DNA of 64,000 nucleotides, taken from assembly GCF_947502995.1 (NCBI RefSeq), contig NZ_CANNBW010000003.1, positions 182,730 to 246,729 of the forward strand, written 5' to 3'. Within the stretch, counting starts at the first letter, position 1. Each line of letters opens with the position of its first letter. The notes beneath the pieces are model-generated. The model worked only from the letters and a program-made list of their open reading frames with translations. It was not told the origin of the DNA and did not search any database. Shown here one piece after another: positions 45,880 through 55,431 of this stretch. Source of the DNA: an uncultured Tenacibaculum sp. (lineage in GTDB: Bacteria; Bacteroidota; Bacteroidia; Flavobacteriales; Flavobacteriaceae). The translations under genes were made by a program, and so were the position numbers.

Positions 45880-46887
45880 TTATATTACTTGAAATCCATG
45901 TGCATAAGGATCATCTTCATCGTCAATTACGATCGTATTGTAACCATATATTTTTGCCCATCCTTGTACACTTGGTATAATTGCTTTTTTATTATTTATT
46001 GTAGTTTCTTGCTCTACTCTACCGACAAATTTGCTACCTATAAAACTCTCATGAATAAAATCTTCTCCAATCGTTAATTTTCCTTTAGCATATAATTGTG
46101 CCATTCTTGCTGATGTTCCTGTACCACAAGGACTTCTATCAATAGCTTTATCACCATAAAAAACAGCATTTCTTCCAGAAGAACTTTTATCTAAAGGATC
46201 GCCAGTCCACAACATATGAGATACATCTCTAATAGTATCATCTTCTGGATGCACAAAATAATTCGGGTATTTTTTATTAATACGGTCACGTAATATTTGA
46301 GAATACTGTATGATTTTTGATGCGGTAAAATCTTGTATTCCTGAAAAGTTCTTTTGCGGATCTACAATTGCATAAAAATTTCCTCCATAAGCAACATCAA
46401 AAGTTAACTCTCCCAACTCTGGACAATCAATTGTTAAATCTTCTGCTGCTAGATAACTTTTTACGTTTTTTAGTTTTACCCACTCTACTTTTCCGTTATT
46501 TTCTTTGTATACGATCTCTACTAAACCAGCAGGAGCTTCCATTTTAATAACTCCTTTTGTTTTAGGTTGAATTAAACCTTCTTCAATCGCTATTGTAATC
46601 GTTCCAATAGTTCCATGACCACACATTGGTAAACAACCAGAGGTTTCTATAAATAAAATTCCAAAGTCATTTTCTGGATTTTGAGGCGGATATAAAATTG
46701 AACCACTCATCATATCGTGCCCACGAGGTTCAAACATTAATCCTTTACGAATCCAATCGTATTCACGGAGAAAATGTTGTCGTTTTTCACTCATTGACCT
46801 ACCAATAAGTTTTGGACCTCCTTCTTTTACAACACGAACAGGATTTCCGCATGTATGTCCATCAATACATGTAAAAACGCTTCTCAT
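45880..46887 (-). CDS. 4-hydroxyproline 2-epimerase (proline racemase family)
   Basis: 335 residues. Both catalytic cysteines are present: MCGHGTIG near 88-95 and RSPCGTGTSARMA near 249-261. Two cysteines indicate an epimerase or racemase rather than the trans-3-hydroxyproline dehydratase, which has Thr at the second site. The N-terminal FTCIDGHTCGNPVRVV is typical. It interconverts trans-4-hydroxy-L-proline and cis-4-hydroxy-D-proline in the cytoplasm. Tightly packed in the operon. Confidence 0.9.
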   Translation of the reverse strand: MRSVFTCIDGHTCGNPVRVVKEGGPKLIGRSMSEKRQHFLREYDWIRKGLMFEPRGHDMMSGSILYPPQNPENDFGILFIETSGCLPMCGHGTIGTITIAIEEGLIQPKTKGVIKMEAPAGLVEIVYKENNGKVEWVKLKNVKSYLAAEDLTIDCPELGELTFDVAYGGNFYAIVDPQKNFSGIQDFTASKIIQYSQILRDRINKKYPNYFVHPEDDTIRDVSHMLWTGDPLDKSSSGRNAVFYGDKAIDRSPCGTGTSARMAQLYAKGKLTIGEDFIHESFIGSKFVGRVEQETTINNKKAIIPSVQGWAKIYGYNTIVIDDEDDPYAHGFQVI

Positions 46888-46891
46888 TCGA

Positions 46892-48472
46892 TTAAACTTT
46901 GTTTATTTGTCCGTTTTTTACTACTCGTGAAATTCCTAATGGATTTTCATCTTTTAATTCGTCTGGTAATAACTCATTTGGCCAATTTTGATAACTAAAT
47001 GGACGAACCCAACGTTTTATAGAATTTACACCAACTGCGGTAAAACGACTATCTGTAGAAGCAGGATACGGACCACCATGTACCATAGAAGGACATACTT
47101 CAACTCCTGTTGGAACTCCATTAAAAATTAATCGTCCTACTCTGTTTTGCATTTTAGCTACTAAGCTCGAATATCTTGATATTTCATTATCATCTGAAAT
47201 TATAGTTCCTGTTAACTGCCCTTCTAAACTTGAAATAATCTCCTCTAGTTGTTCCAAATTTTCACATTGAACTACAATTGAAAATGGACCAAAAACTTCG
47301 TGATGTAAAGTTGAGTTTTCTAAAAACGTTTTTCCAGAAACGGTTGCAACTACTTGAGAAGCATAATTTGTTTGAATCTCTTCATCTAAATTAGCCACAA
47401 TCGTTACATCGTTTTGATTCATCGCTTGTTGCTTTCCTTTCTCGTAAGCTCCATGAATGTTTGGATGCAACATACAAGAAGGATTTATTTCTTTAATTTT
47501 TGATCCTAATTCATTAATAAAACCAGACAATTCCTCTCCTGCTATTCCTAAAATTAAACCAGGATTTGTACAAAATTGTCCTGTTCCTAATGTTATTGAT
47601 CCTGCATATGTATTTGCTATCTCATTCCTTCTATTTTCTAAGGCTTTTGGCAACAAAACTACTGGATTTATACTTCCCATTTCTGCAAAAACAGGAATTG
47701 GTTCTTCTCGTTTAGCCGCAATATCTAATAAAGCTCTTCCTCCTTTAATACTTCCAGTAAACCCAACTGCTTTTATTTTTGGATGACTCACTAATTGTTG
47801 TCCCGCTGAATAATCTTTCGCATTAATATTTGAAAAAACTCCATTTGGCATTCCTGTTTTTTCAGCAGCTTTCACAATTGCAGTTGCAATTAACTCTCCT
47901 GTTCCTGCATGCATTGGATGTGATTTCACAATTACTGGACAACCTGAAGCTAAAGCTGCTGCTGTATCTCCACCGGCTGTAGAATAAGCTAATGGAAAAT
48001 TACTTGCTCCGAAAACCACAACAGGACCAAGTGGAATATTCATTTTTCTTAAATCTGGTTTAGGTGCTGGAGTTCTATCTGGAATTCCAGTATCTATAGA
48101 AGCTTCTACCCAAGAACCTTCTTCAACTAAATCGGCAAAAGAACGTAATTGAAAAACTGTTCTTCCTCTTTCTCCAGCAGCTCTTACTGGAGGTAAACCT
48201 GTCTCAGAACAATATGTGTTTATTAAATCGTCTCCTAAGCTTTCTATCTCATCTGCAATTGTTCTTAAAAACTCAGCTTTTTGTTTTCCAGAATAATTTT
48301 TATAACTATGAAAAGCCTCTTCTGCTTTATCTACTGCTTGATTTATCTCTTCTTCAGTCGCCTGAAAATATTCAAACTCGTTTTCTTTATTTAATTCAGG
48401 ATTTATGGTTTTAAATCTAACAGTTCCTAAAGAAGATAATTGATTTCCTATATGATTTTTTCCAGTAATCAT
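46892..48472 (-). CDS. Alpha-ketoglutaric semialdehyde dehydrogenase
   Basis: 526 residues from ATG 48472 (MITGKNHIGNQ); the frame runs 30 codons further into the preceding gene and is not used. NAD(P)-dependent aldehyde dehydrogenase: FTGSIKGGRAL, general base Glu in FAEMGSINP and nucleophile Cys in GTGQFCTNPG. The length and the WVRPFSYQNWP end fit the 2,5-dioxovalerate dehydrogenase group, the last step that feeds 2-oxoglutarate. The operon makes this assignment strong. Confidence 0.88.
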   Translation of the reverse strand: MITGKNHIGNQLSSLGTVRFKTINPELNKENEFEYFQATEEEINQAVDKAEEAFHSYKNYSGKQKAEFLRTIADEIESLGDDLINTYCSETGLPPVRAAGERGRTVFQLRSFADLVEEGSWVEASIDTGIPDRTPAPKPDLRKMNIPLGPVVVFGASNFPLAYSTAGGDTAAALASGCPVIVKSHPMHAGTGELIATAIVKAAEKTGMPNGVFSNINAKDYSAGQQLVSHPKIKAVGFTGSIKGGRALLDIAAKREEPIPVFAEMGSINPVVLLPKALENRRNEIANTYAGSITLGTGQFCTNPGLILGIAGEELSGFINELGSKIKEINPSCMLHPNIHGAYEKGKQQAMNQNDVTIVANLDEEIQTNYASQVVATVSGKTFLENSTLHHEVFGPFSIVVQCENLEQLEEIISSLEGQLTGTIISDDNEISRYSSLVAKMQNRVGRLIFNGVPTGVEVCPSMVHGGPYPASTDSRFTAVGVNSIKRWVRPFSYQNWPNELLPDELKDENPLGISRVVKNGQINKV

Positions 48473-48476
48473 GGTT

Positions 48477-49391
48477 TTATAAACTTTTATAATTTGGTAG
48501 TGATGGCCTGTTTTTAAATCCTTCTTCAATAATTTGAAGTACTTTACTTCGCTCCTCTCCAATTAATGGTAATCGAGGTGCTCTTACATTTTCAGTTCCT
48601 ATTCCTGTAGCAACTTCTGCCAATTTAATATTCTGAACTAATTTAGAATTTATATCTAACTCTAACAATGGTAAAAACCATCTATAAATCTCGATAGCTT
48701 CTTGTATTTTCCCTGCTTTTTGTAACTCATATATAGCTACAGTTTCCTTAGGAAAAGCACAAACCAAACCAGCAATCCAACCATCAGCTCCCATTAACAA
48801 ACTTTCTAAAGCTAGTGTATCTACACCTGTCATTATTTTTAAGCGATCACCAAAAGCATTTTTAATTCTAGTAACATTTGATATATCTCGAGTAGATTCT
48901 TTAACCGCTTCAATATTATCACAAGACAACAATTCTTCAAACATATTTAAAGTAACTTCTATACCATAATCAACTGGATTATTATACACCATAATTGGCA
49001 ATGAAGTATTATCGGCTACTGCTTTAAAATATGCTACAGTTTCCCTTCCGTCTGCTTTATAACGCATTGGTGGCAACATCATTAATCCTTTGGCTCCGTC
49101 TTGCTCTGCTTTTTTTGCAGCTGCAATAGCAGATTTTGTAGTTTGTTCTGCTATATTAATTAAAACAGGAATATTGTCGTTTACTATGTTTACTGTTGTT
49201 TGTGTGAGTTCACTTTTTTCTTCATTAGATAAAGTACTAGCTTCTCCTAAAGTTCCACCTAAAACAATTCCATGTACTCCCGCATCTAGCTGAGCATTTA
49301 TATTTAATTCGAACGTTTTAAGGTCTAATTGATCATCTGATGTGAATTTAGTCGTTACGGCTGGCATAACTCCTCTCCATTCTATTGCCAT
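48477..49391 (-). CDS. Pyrroline-4-hydroxy-2-carboxylate deaminase (DHDPS/NAL family)
   Basis: 304 residues with the class I lyase barrel of the DapA family: GGTLGEASTLSNEE near 44-57, Tyr in MVYNNPVDYG and Schiff-base Lys in EAVKEST. In a hydroxyproline operon this member deaminates pyrroline-4-hydroxy-2-carboxylate to alpha-ketoglutaric semialdehyde. It is the first gene of the leftward operon, four genes with gaps of 1-5 nt, and divergent from the AraC regulator. Confidence 0.85.
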   Translation of the reverse strand: MAIEWRGVMPAVTTKFTSDDQLDLKTFELNINAQLDAGVHGIVLGGTLGEASTLSNEEKSELTQTTVNIVNDNIPVLINIAEQTTKSAIAAAKKAEQDGAKGLMMLPPMRYKADGRETVAYFKAVADNTSLPIMVYNNPVDYGIEVTLNMFEELLSCDNIEAVKESTRDISNVTRIKNAFGDRLKIMTGVDTLALESLLMGADGWIAGLVCAFPKETVAIYELQKAGKIQEAIEIYRWFLPLLELDINSKLVQNIKLAEVATGIGTENVRAPRLPLIGEERSKVLQIIEEGFKNRPSLPNYKSL

Positions 49392-49542
49392 GATAATTTA
49401 TGTTTTTTTATGACAAAATTACTGGAGATGTATACATTAAAAAACATCAAAATTATTCAAAACTAATACTATATTAATCATTTATTAAACTTATCAATTA
49501 AAATACATTAATTTTATATTTAACTGTGTATAGCAAACTATC

Positions 49543-50382
49543 ATGAAAGCACTACCATTTAAAATTCCGAAACCCAAAAATCTGGGGTTAATTTATCAAG
49601 AAGATAAAGGGGTTTTTTATGATAAATTTCATCAGCATGAAGAGATTCAAATCTCTTATATCGTAAATGGAAAAGGAACTTTAGTTGTTGGAGACACTAT
49701 TCATCAATATTACACCAACGATGTATTTATTATAGGAAGCAATTTACCTCATCTTTTCAAAAGTGATTTAGAGACTTCTGAGAATTCTTTTATGATATCT
49801 TTATTTTTTACAGAACAATCTTTTGGACAAGATTTTTTTGCTTTAGATGATTTTAAATCTTTAGAAAACGTATTAAAAAAAACTGTAAATGGTTTTAAAA
49901 TTGGCACTCCAAATACAGTTATATCTCAATATTTTCATGCTTTGAAAAATAGTTCTGACTTAGAACGTTTTATTATTTTTCTTAAGCTATTACAAAAGTT
50001 TAATAGTGTAAATACTGAATCACTTTCAAAATTTATTTATCCTAAAAAGTATACTGAAAATCATGGTAGAAGAATGCAAATCATTATGAACTACACTATG
50101 AATAATTTTAATTCTGAAATTGATTTAAATAGTATTGCTGAAAAAGCAAACATGACTAAAAACGCTTTCTGCAACTACTTTAAAAAACGAACTAATAAAA
50201 CCTATTTTACTTTTTTAAATGAGCTTCGTGTAGAAAATGCTTGTAAATTACTTTTAGAAAATAAAGAAACTGCAATTAATGAAATTGCATATCAATCAGG
50301 ATATAGCAGTTTATCTAATTTTAATCGAAAATTTTTAGCAGTAAAAAAAATGACTCCTTCTCAATATCGAAAAAATCATTAA
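49543..50382 (+). CDS. AraC-family regulator of the hydroxyproline operon
   Basis: 279 residues. An N-terminal cupin-like sensor (KFHQHEEIQISYIVNGKGTL) and two C-terminal HTHs (about 180-279; IDLNSIAEKANMTKNAFCNYF, then INEIAYQSGYSSLSNFNRKF). Divergent from the four-gene catabolic operon with 151 nt between starts, so it probably activates it in response to hydroxyproline or an intermediate. The last codons overlap the end of the convergent YjbR gene by 4 nt. Confidence 0.88.
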   Translation: MKALPFKIPKPKNLGLIYQEDKGVFYDKFHQHEEIQISYIVNGKGTLVVGDTIHQYYTNDVFIIGSNLPHLFKSDLETSENSFMISLFFTEQSFGQDFFALDDFKSLENVLKKTVNGFKIGTPNTVISQYFHALKNSSDLERFIIFLKLLQKFNSVNTESLSKFIYPKKYTENHGRRMQIIMNYTMNNFNSEIDLNSIAEKANMTKNAFCNYFKKRTNKTYFTFLNELRVENACKLLLENKETAINEIAYQSGYSSLSNFNRKFLAVKKMTPSQYRKNH

Positions 50383-50744
50383 AGATTTTTTAATTCTTCT
50401 TTTAACTTTTTTGTTAATCCTTTCACAACCAAATCATATGAATGATCTATTAACTCAAAGACCAATTCATCTGGAACATCTTGATTGATTGTTATTGTGT
50501 TCCAATGCTTTTTGTTCATATGAAATCCCGGATTAATTCCTTCATATTCACTTCTAAGTTCTTCAGACTTTTCAGGATCACATTTTAAATTTATTTTCTC
50601 TTCACCTTTCTCCCAATGATTCAAACCAACCAAAGCAAACATCTTTCCCATTACTTTAAATACTAAAGTAACATCATCAAAAGGAAAATTTTCTGTAATT
50701 CCTTTCTTACGAATACAATATTCTCTAAGTTGTTCTATATGCAT
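50379..50744 (-). CDS. MmcQ/YjbR family protein
   Basis: 121 residues with family features FPFDDVTLVFKVMGKMFALV, KCDPEKSEELR and MNKKHWNTI. Small cytosolic protein with a CyaY-like fold; described as DNA-binding-like, exact role unknown. Overlaps its upstream neighbour by 1 nt, so they form a pair. Confidence 0.88.
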   Translation of the reverse strand: MHIEQLREYCIRKKGITENFPFDDVTLVFKVMGKMFALVGLNHWEKGEEKINLKCDPEKSEELRSEYEGINPGFHMNKKHWNTITINQDVPDELVFELIDHSYDLVVKGLTKKLKEELKNL

Positions 50745-51355
50745 TATTCTAATAATTTCATGTTTCCACTTGGCAATTCAAGCGCAGAATAATCTAACTT
50801 CCATCCAATGGCTTCAATCAAATTTTTCATTAAAGCGATGGCCTCTAAAGCTTCATGATTTGCAGCTTGCATTAGATTACTATTTGGTATTTTTTGAAGT
50901 ACGTGTTCTTTTGCTGCTTGATTAACTTTGGTTAAATCTTCTGAATTAAATTTATTTAAAAAACCATCTTGTATATCGTAAAAACGAATATTAGGTTCTA
51001 CAGATAACACTTCTGGCTGAGGGAATTCAGACAATTTAATTGTTTTATTTTTTGTGTCAGCTTCCATTTTAATCTTTCTAAAATCGAAACCAATATGTGT
51101 TTTCGCGTTAATTAAAATAATTGCTTTTTTCTTACTAGAAATTAACCCTAAAAATTTACCCTGTGTATCTTCATGATGGTAAATCTCTGCAAAATCTCCT
51201 TCAACAGTAATTAGTTTAGTAACTTTTTTAATCTTATCTAATAAAACTACAGATTGATTTTCTGTTAAGTTCCTGCTTTTCACATGAGAAAACTTTTGAA
51301 AAATAAAATAAGAGGCCACAGCACCTAAAGCCAATCCAAAAAACAATAATTCCAT
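50744..51355 (-). CDS. DUF4230 membrane-anchored protein
   Basis: 203 residues: one N-terminal membrane helix (LLFFGLALGAVASYFIFQKF), then a soluble domain with ITVEGDFAEIYHHED and KAIILINAKTHIGFDFRKI, matching DUF4230. Function unknown. Coupled to the YjbR-like gene. Confidence 0.82.
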   Translation of the reverse strand: MELLFFGLALGAVASYFIFQKFSHVKSRNLTENQSVVLLDKIKKVTKLITVEGDFAEIYHHEDTQGKFLGLISSKKKAIILINAKTHIGFDFRKIKMEADTKNKTIKLSEFPQPEVLSVEPNIRFYDIQDGFLNKFNSEDLTKVNQAAKEHVLQKIPNSNLMQAANHEALEAIALMKNLIEAIGWKLDYSALELPSGNMKLLE

Positions 51356-51495
51356 AGGATAAATATAAGTTTATATCATTAATTGAGACCATTTTTTTAC
51401 AATGAAAGTCACAAACATTTTCGTATTGTTAAGAATACTTTAATAGTTGTTCGATATTTAAATTGCTAATTTTATTCTCTAATTCTAACCTACAG

Positions 51496-52632
51496 ATGCA
51501 TTCTACTATTGTAAACTTTCGCAAAGAACTTCATAAAAACCCTGAAGTTTCAGGACAAGAATTTCAAACTGCTAAAAGAGTTCAAGATTTTATTCAACTT
51601 CATTATCCAGGTGAATTTATCACTCAAATTGGAGGGCCAAGTTTTGCCGTAGTATATAATTTCGGAACCGAAGGAAATACTGTAGCTATTCGTTGTGAAT
51701 TAGATGCATTGCCCATTATCGAAACAAATAATTTTGAATACAAATCTGTTTTTAAAGGTGTTTCTCATAAGTGTGGGCATGACGGACATATGGCTATAGT
51801 TACTGGATTAATTTTTTGGTTAAAAGAACAAAATTTAAAAAAAGGTCGAGTTGTACTAATTTTTCAATCTGCTGAAGAAACAGGAAAAGGAGCGTATGAA
51901 ATGCTAGAAGATGTAAAATTTAAAGTATTAAATATCGACTATATTTTTGCGCTTCATAACATTCCTGGAGTTGATTTACACACTGTAATTACAATGAAAA
52001 ATGGATTTTCTGCTGAAGTGGAAAGCTTTTTTTTAAAATTATCAGGTTTGGCTTCTCATGCTGCAGAACCTCAAAATGGAATTAATCCTACTTTAGGAAT
52101 AGCACAACTTACTCAAGAATTAGATAAATTAAATATTAGTGATCCTAATGCTGAAAATTTTCAAGTATTAACTCCTGTTCATTTAAAAGTTGGAGAAGCT
52201 AATTACGGAATTTCTCCTGGAGAAGCAGAACTTCATTACACAATTAGAACCTGGAGTTTAAAAACCATGGAGCAACTGAAAACTCAAATCCTAAATATCA
52301 TTAATCAAATCAGTAAACAACATCAATTAAAACATGAAATGAATTGGTTAGAGCATTTTCCTGCCAGTGAAAACAACTTAGACTGTAATCGAATCATAAA
52401 AAATGCTGCTGAAAACTTACATTTTAAAATTGAAGAACGTAATTATCCTTTTAAGTTTGGTGAAGATTTCGGTTGGTTTTCTAGATATTATAAAACCGGA
52501 ATGTTTGGTTTAGGTTCTGGTTTAAGTACAGCTCCATTACATAATCCTTCTTACGATTTTCCTGATGAAATTATCCCTACAGGTATTGCAATGTTTGGAG
52601 AAATACTTAAGATAACATTAGAGAATAGGTGA
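51496..52632 (+). CDS. M20D family amidohydrolase/peptidase
   Basis: 378 residues from ATG 51496 (MHSTIVNFRKELHKNPE); a TTG 33 nt upstream is a poorer start. Metal ligands appear in CGHDGHM, QSAEETGKGA and the late LHNPSYDFPDE. The lid domain has GLASHAAEPQNGINP. The family removes acyl or amino-acid groups from N-acylated amino acids and peptides with two metals. The substrate is not predictable. Confidence 0.88.
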   Translation: MHSTIVNFRKELHKNPEVSGQEFQTAKRVQDFIQLHYPGEFITQIGGPSFAVVYNFGTEGNTVAIRCELDALPIIETNNFEYKSVFKGVSHKCGHDGHMAIVTGLIFWLKEQNLKKGRVVLIFQSAEETGKGAYEMLEDVKFKVLNIDYIFALHNIPGVDLHTVITMKNGFSAEVESFFLKLSGLASHAAEPQNGINPTLGIAQLTQELDKLNISDPNAENFQVLTPVHLKVGEANYGISPGEAELHYTIRTWSLKTMEQLKTQILNIINQISKQHQLKHEMNWLEHFPASENNLDCNRIIKNAAENLHFKIEERNYPFKFGEDFGWFSRYYKTGMFGLGSGLSTAPLHNPSYDFPDEIIPTGIAMFGEILKITLENR

Positions 52633-52690
52633 TTCTTAATTATTTTTTAAATTGCAACCATAAATTAATCAACCTCATATAACCTATTCT

Positions 52691-53842
52691 ATGAAAAAAC
52701 TTTTGTTTGTCTTAATTGCTATTGTTATAATTTCTTGTAACCAAAAAGAAAAGAAAAATCAATACTCTGAAAATTTAACTCAAACTTTAGATAGTGTTCT
52801 TTCTAACACTTTTAAAGAAAATGAACCTGGAGGATCTTTGTTAGTAAAAAAAGATGGTAAAATTGTCTTCTTAAAAAACTACGGTGTTGAAGATCTTAAA
52901 ACTGAAAAGAAAATTACTGAGCATACAGTTTTTAATACGGGATCAATTTCTAAAACATTTGTATCTAATGCTATTTTAATTTTACAAGAACGTGGATTAC
53001 TTTCTGTAGAAGATAGCATTTATAAATATTTTAAAGATTTCGACAATAAAGAGATTGCTCAAAAAGTAAAAATCAAACATCTTTTATCGCATACATCGGG
53101 GTTGCCTGATCTTAGAGATGTACGAAATAACTATGATTTTTTTCTAACGGCTAAAGACACAGCTAATTTTGAACCTATAAAACGTGCAGATTCTTTAAAC
53201 TTTCAACCTGGAGAAAAGTTTCAATATTCAAACCCTTCTTATAATGGATTGGCTTTAATTGTTGAACAAGTTTCTAAACAAAAATGGCAAGACTTTATTA
53301 AAGAAAACATTTTTGAACCTTCTGGAATGAAAACAAGTACTATTACAGATGGTCCGCATCCTGAACAAGGAGTTGCTCACGCATATTATAAAGATGAAAA
53401 CGATAAATACCAAGAAGCTGACTACGGTGAAATACCTACTTTTGCTGCTTCTGGAAATGGTGGTATTTGGAGTACAGTTTTAGAATTAGCTAAATATGAA
53501 GAAGCTTTACTAAACAATGTGTTTTTAGGCAAAGAATTAACTCAGAAATCTAGAGAAATTTACCATCCTAAAACATGGAAAGATTCTATTGCTCCTAATG
53601 TTGGTTATAGCTGGTTTATTGGTCAGAAAGGAGTTTTTAGAAAATCGTTACCTCAAGAACTTGGAGTTAATATGTTTTCACACACTGGTTCACAAGGAGG
53701 ATTTAAAGCATTCTATATTAGTATTCCTGAGAAGAATATTTTTATTGCTGGATTATTCAACAAATACAGAAGTAATCTTTCTGAAATTATTGAAAAATCG
53801 GTTATCACATTGAAAGAAAACAATTGGTTAGATCAAAAATAA
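52691..53842 (+). CDS. Serine hydrolase, class C beta-lactamase-like lipoprotein
   Basis: 383 residues with lipobox IISC near residue 16. Nucleophile motif SISK (in NTGSISKTFV), YSN (in FQYSNPSYNG) and HTGSQGG in place of KTG. This is the penicillin-binding/esterase-type fold, probably a periplasmic peptidase or esterase rather than a resistance enzyme. Followed 9 nt later by the P-loop gene. Confidence 0.88.
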   Translation: MKKLLFVLIAIVIISCNQKEKKNQYSENLTQTLDSVLSNTFKENEPGGSLLVKKDGKIVFLKNYGVEDLKTEKKITEHTVFNTGSISKTFVSNAILILQERGLLSVEDSIYKYFKDFDNKEIAQKVKIKHLLSHTSGLPDLRDVRNNYDFFLTAKDTANFEPIKRADSLNFQPGEKFQYSNPSYNGLALIVEQVSKQKWQDFIKENIFEPSGMKTSTITDGPHPEQGVAHAYYKDENDKYQEADYGEIPTFAASGNGGIWSTVLELAKYEEALLNNVFLGKELTQKSREIYHPKTWKDSIAPNVGYSWFIGQKGVFRKSLPQELGVNMFSHTGSQGGFKAFYISIPEKNIFIAGLFNKYRSNLSEIIEKSVITLKENNWLDQK

Positions 53843-53851
53843 TTCTACTAA

Positions 53852-54439
53852 ATGATTGCTAATTCAAGTTTTCATTTTAATCCATTTTCTGGAGTTTTAC
53901 ATGAAGATATTCCTAAAGTTATTCTACCGAATATAGATATTGATCAGACAATTCATAGAATTCAAAATTCAGATTCTTTAGCTTTAGAGTTTATTGGTAG
54001 ACAAGGAAGAGGAAAAACTAGTCATTTAAGATATTTACAACATATTTTACCTGAATACCCTATTTTTCTTTTAAACTCTACTTCATCAGTTTCTGATGTT
54101 ATGAAAAATACTTCAGAAATTGTTTTTGTAGATAGTATTCATCATTTAAGTTTTTCAAACAGAGTTCAATTATTCAAAGAAAAAAAAGTAGTGATTTATA
54201 CTACACATTGGCGAAGAAAAATTGATTGTTTACTAGCTAAAAAAGAATATCATTCTATACGATTTAAAGGAATAGAACCAGAAAAACTTCAAGCTATTTT
54301 AAATGAAAGATTAAAGTTAGCTTCTGGTTCTAATACACCTGAAACTTTATTTAGCATTACTGATGTAAATAAGCTAATCAGAAAATTTGGAGATAATTAT
54401 CGAGGAATTATAAATCATTTATACGAAAAATACCAATGA
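53852..54439 (+). CDS. Small P-loop ATPase-like protein
   Basis: 195 residues. Walker A GRQGRGKTSH at about 49-58 and a Walker B-like EIVFVDSIHHL near 90-100, then VVIYTTHW as a sensor-like strand, so it looks like a compact AAA/STAND-type NTPase core. No other domain. Its end overlaps the next gene by 4 nt (ATGA). Not a family I can name; function unknown. Confidence 0.65.
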   Translation: MIANSSFHFNPFSGVLHEDIPKVILPNIDIDQTIHRIQNSDSLALEFIGRQGRGKTSHLRYLQHILPEYPIFLLNSTSSVSDVMKNTSEIVFVDSIHHLSFSNRVQLFKEKKVVIYTTHWRRKIDCLLAKKEYHSIRFKGIEPEKLQAILNERLKLASGSNTPETLFSITDVNKLIRKFGDNYRGIINHLYEKYQ

Positions 54440-55431
54440 GTAATTCTATATTAAATGCCAGTATAAACGTTTTTGGCGCTGTAACATCTAACGTATATGA
54501 TGGAGTTTTAAATATTCATCCTAAAGAAGATTTAATAATAGACCATATTGATGGAATTGTATATTTAGAAGCTCGTGGAAGAATGTCGAGTGTAAAAAAA
54601 CAATTGGTAACATTTAAGATTGATGACAGAAAAATTTTAACTAAAAATGAAACTTATGAAATTCCTTTTTCATTTAACTTAAATGAAGATTATATTGAAT
54701 CTTATACAGGAAAAAATGTTAGTATTTCATATAGTTGTGAAGCCAAAATTCATGTTAATGAAGAAGATTTAGAAAAATTAGACAGAGGCGTTTTTACTAG
54801 AATGAAATCTTTTTTCACCTCTGATTACTCTACAAAAATTTCTGGTTATTTCAATAAATTTAATAACGAAGAACAATATAAAATCAGCGAAAAACACAGC
54901 GATTTAAAATTAGCATTTAACTTTTCTGGCACATTAATTATCGCTTTAATCGTTGCTGCCCTCTATATATTTTCCTTAATTGGCTTAAATTTTAATTTTC
55001 ATGGATTTCATATTTTTTTACTAGTTATTGCGACCGCAATAATAAGTTATGTTCAATTCGAAATTAAAAAGAGCAGAATTGGAGATATTTCTTTAAAAAC
55101 TTCTAATAGAGAAAATGGATTTATTTGCTATGTAAAACCTGCTCGAAATTTTAGTTTGAATAAAGCTCAAATCCATTATCGTATTGTAGAAAAAGTGGTA
55201 GACAATAGAGGTACTTCTTCTACAACTTACACAGAGACTATATTTAAATCACCCGTAAAACCTTTAAAAAGTAAAGGAAGTTCTGAAGTAGAATTTCAAT
55301 TTCCTGAAAACAAAAGATTAGGAAGTATGGAGTTTGAAGATGCATCTATTTATTGGGAAATAGTAATTAACGGAACACATAACGGTATTTCAGAAAAATT
55401 AACTTGTACTATAGATGCTTACAAAGTTTAG
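54436..55431 (+). CDS. Membrane protein with arrestin-like N-terminal domain
   Basis: 331 residues. The N-terminal 115 residues (GVLNIHPKEDLIIDHIDGIVYLEARGR..FKIDDRKI..YEIPFSFNL) have the strand order of arrestin/Spo0M-like beta-sandwiches. Two membrane helices follow (about 165-185 and 190-207). A second beta-rich domain (PVKPLKSKGSSEVEFQFPEN) ends the protein. Translationally coupled to the P-loop gene, suggesting they act together. Not recognised as a known system. Confidence 0.6.
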   Translation: MSNSILNASINVFGAVTSNVYDGVLNIHPKEDLIIDHIDGIVYLEARGRMSSVKKQLVTFKIDDRKILTKNETYEIPFSFNLNEDYIESYTGKNVSISYSCEAKIHVNEEDLEKLDRGVFTRMKSFFTSDYSTKISGYFNKFNNEEQYKISEKHSDLKLAFNFSGTLIIALIVAALYIFSLIGLNFNFHGFHIFLLVIATAIISYVQFEIKKSRIGDISLKTSNRENGFICYVKPARNFSLNKAQIHYRIVEKVVDNRGTSSTTYTETIFKSPVKPLKSKGSSEVEFQFPENKRLGSMEFEDASIYWEIVINGTHNGISEKLTCTIDAYKV

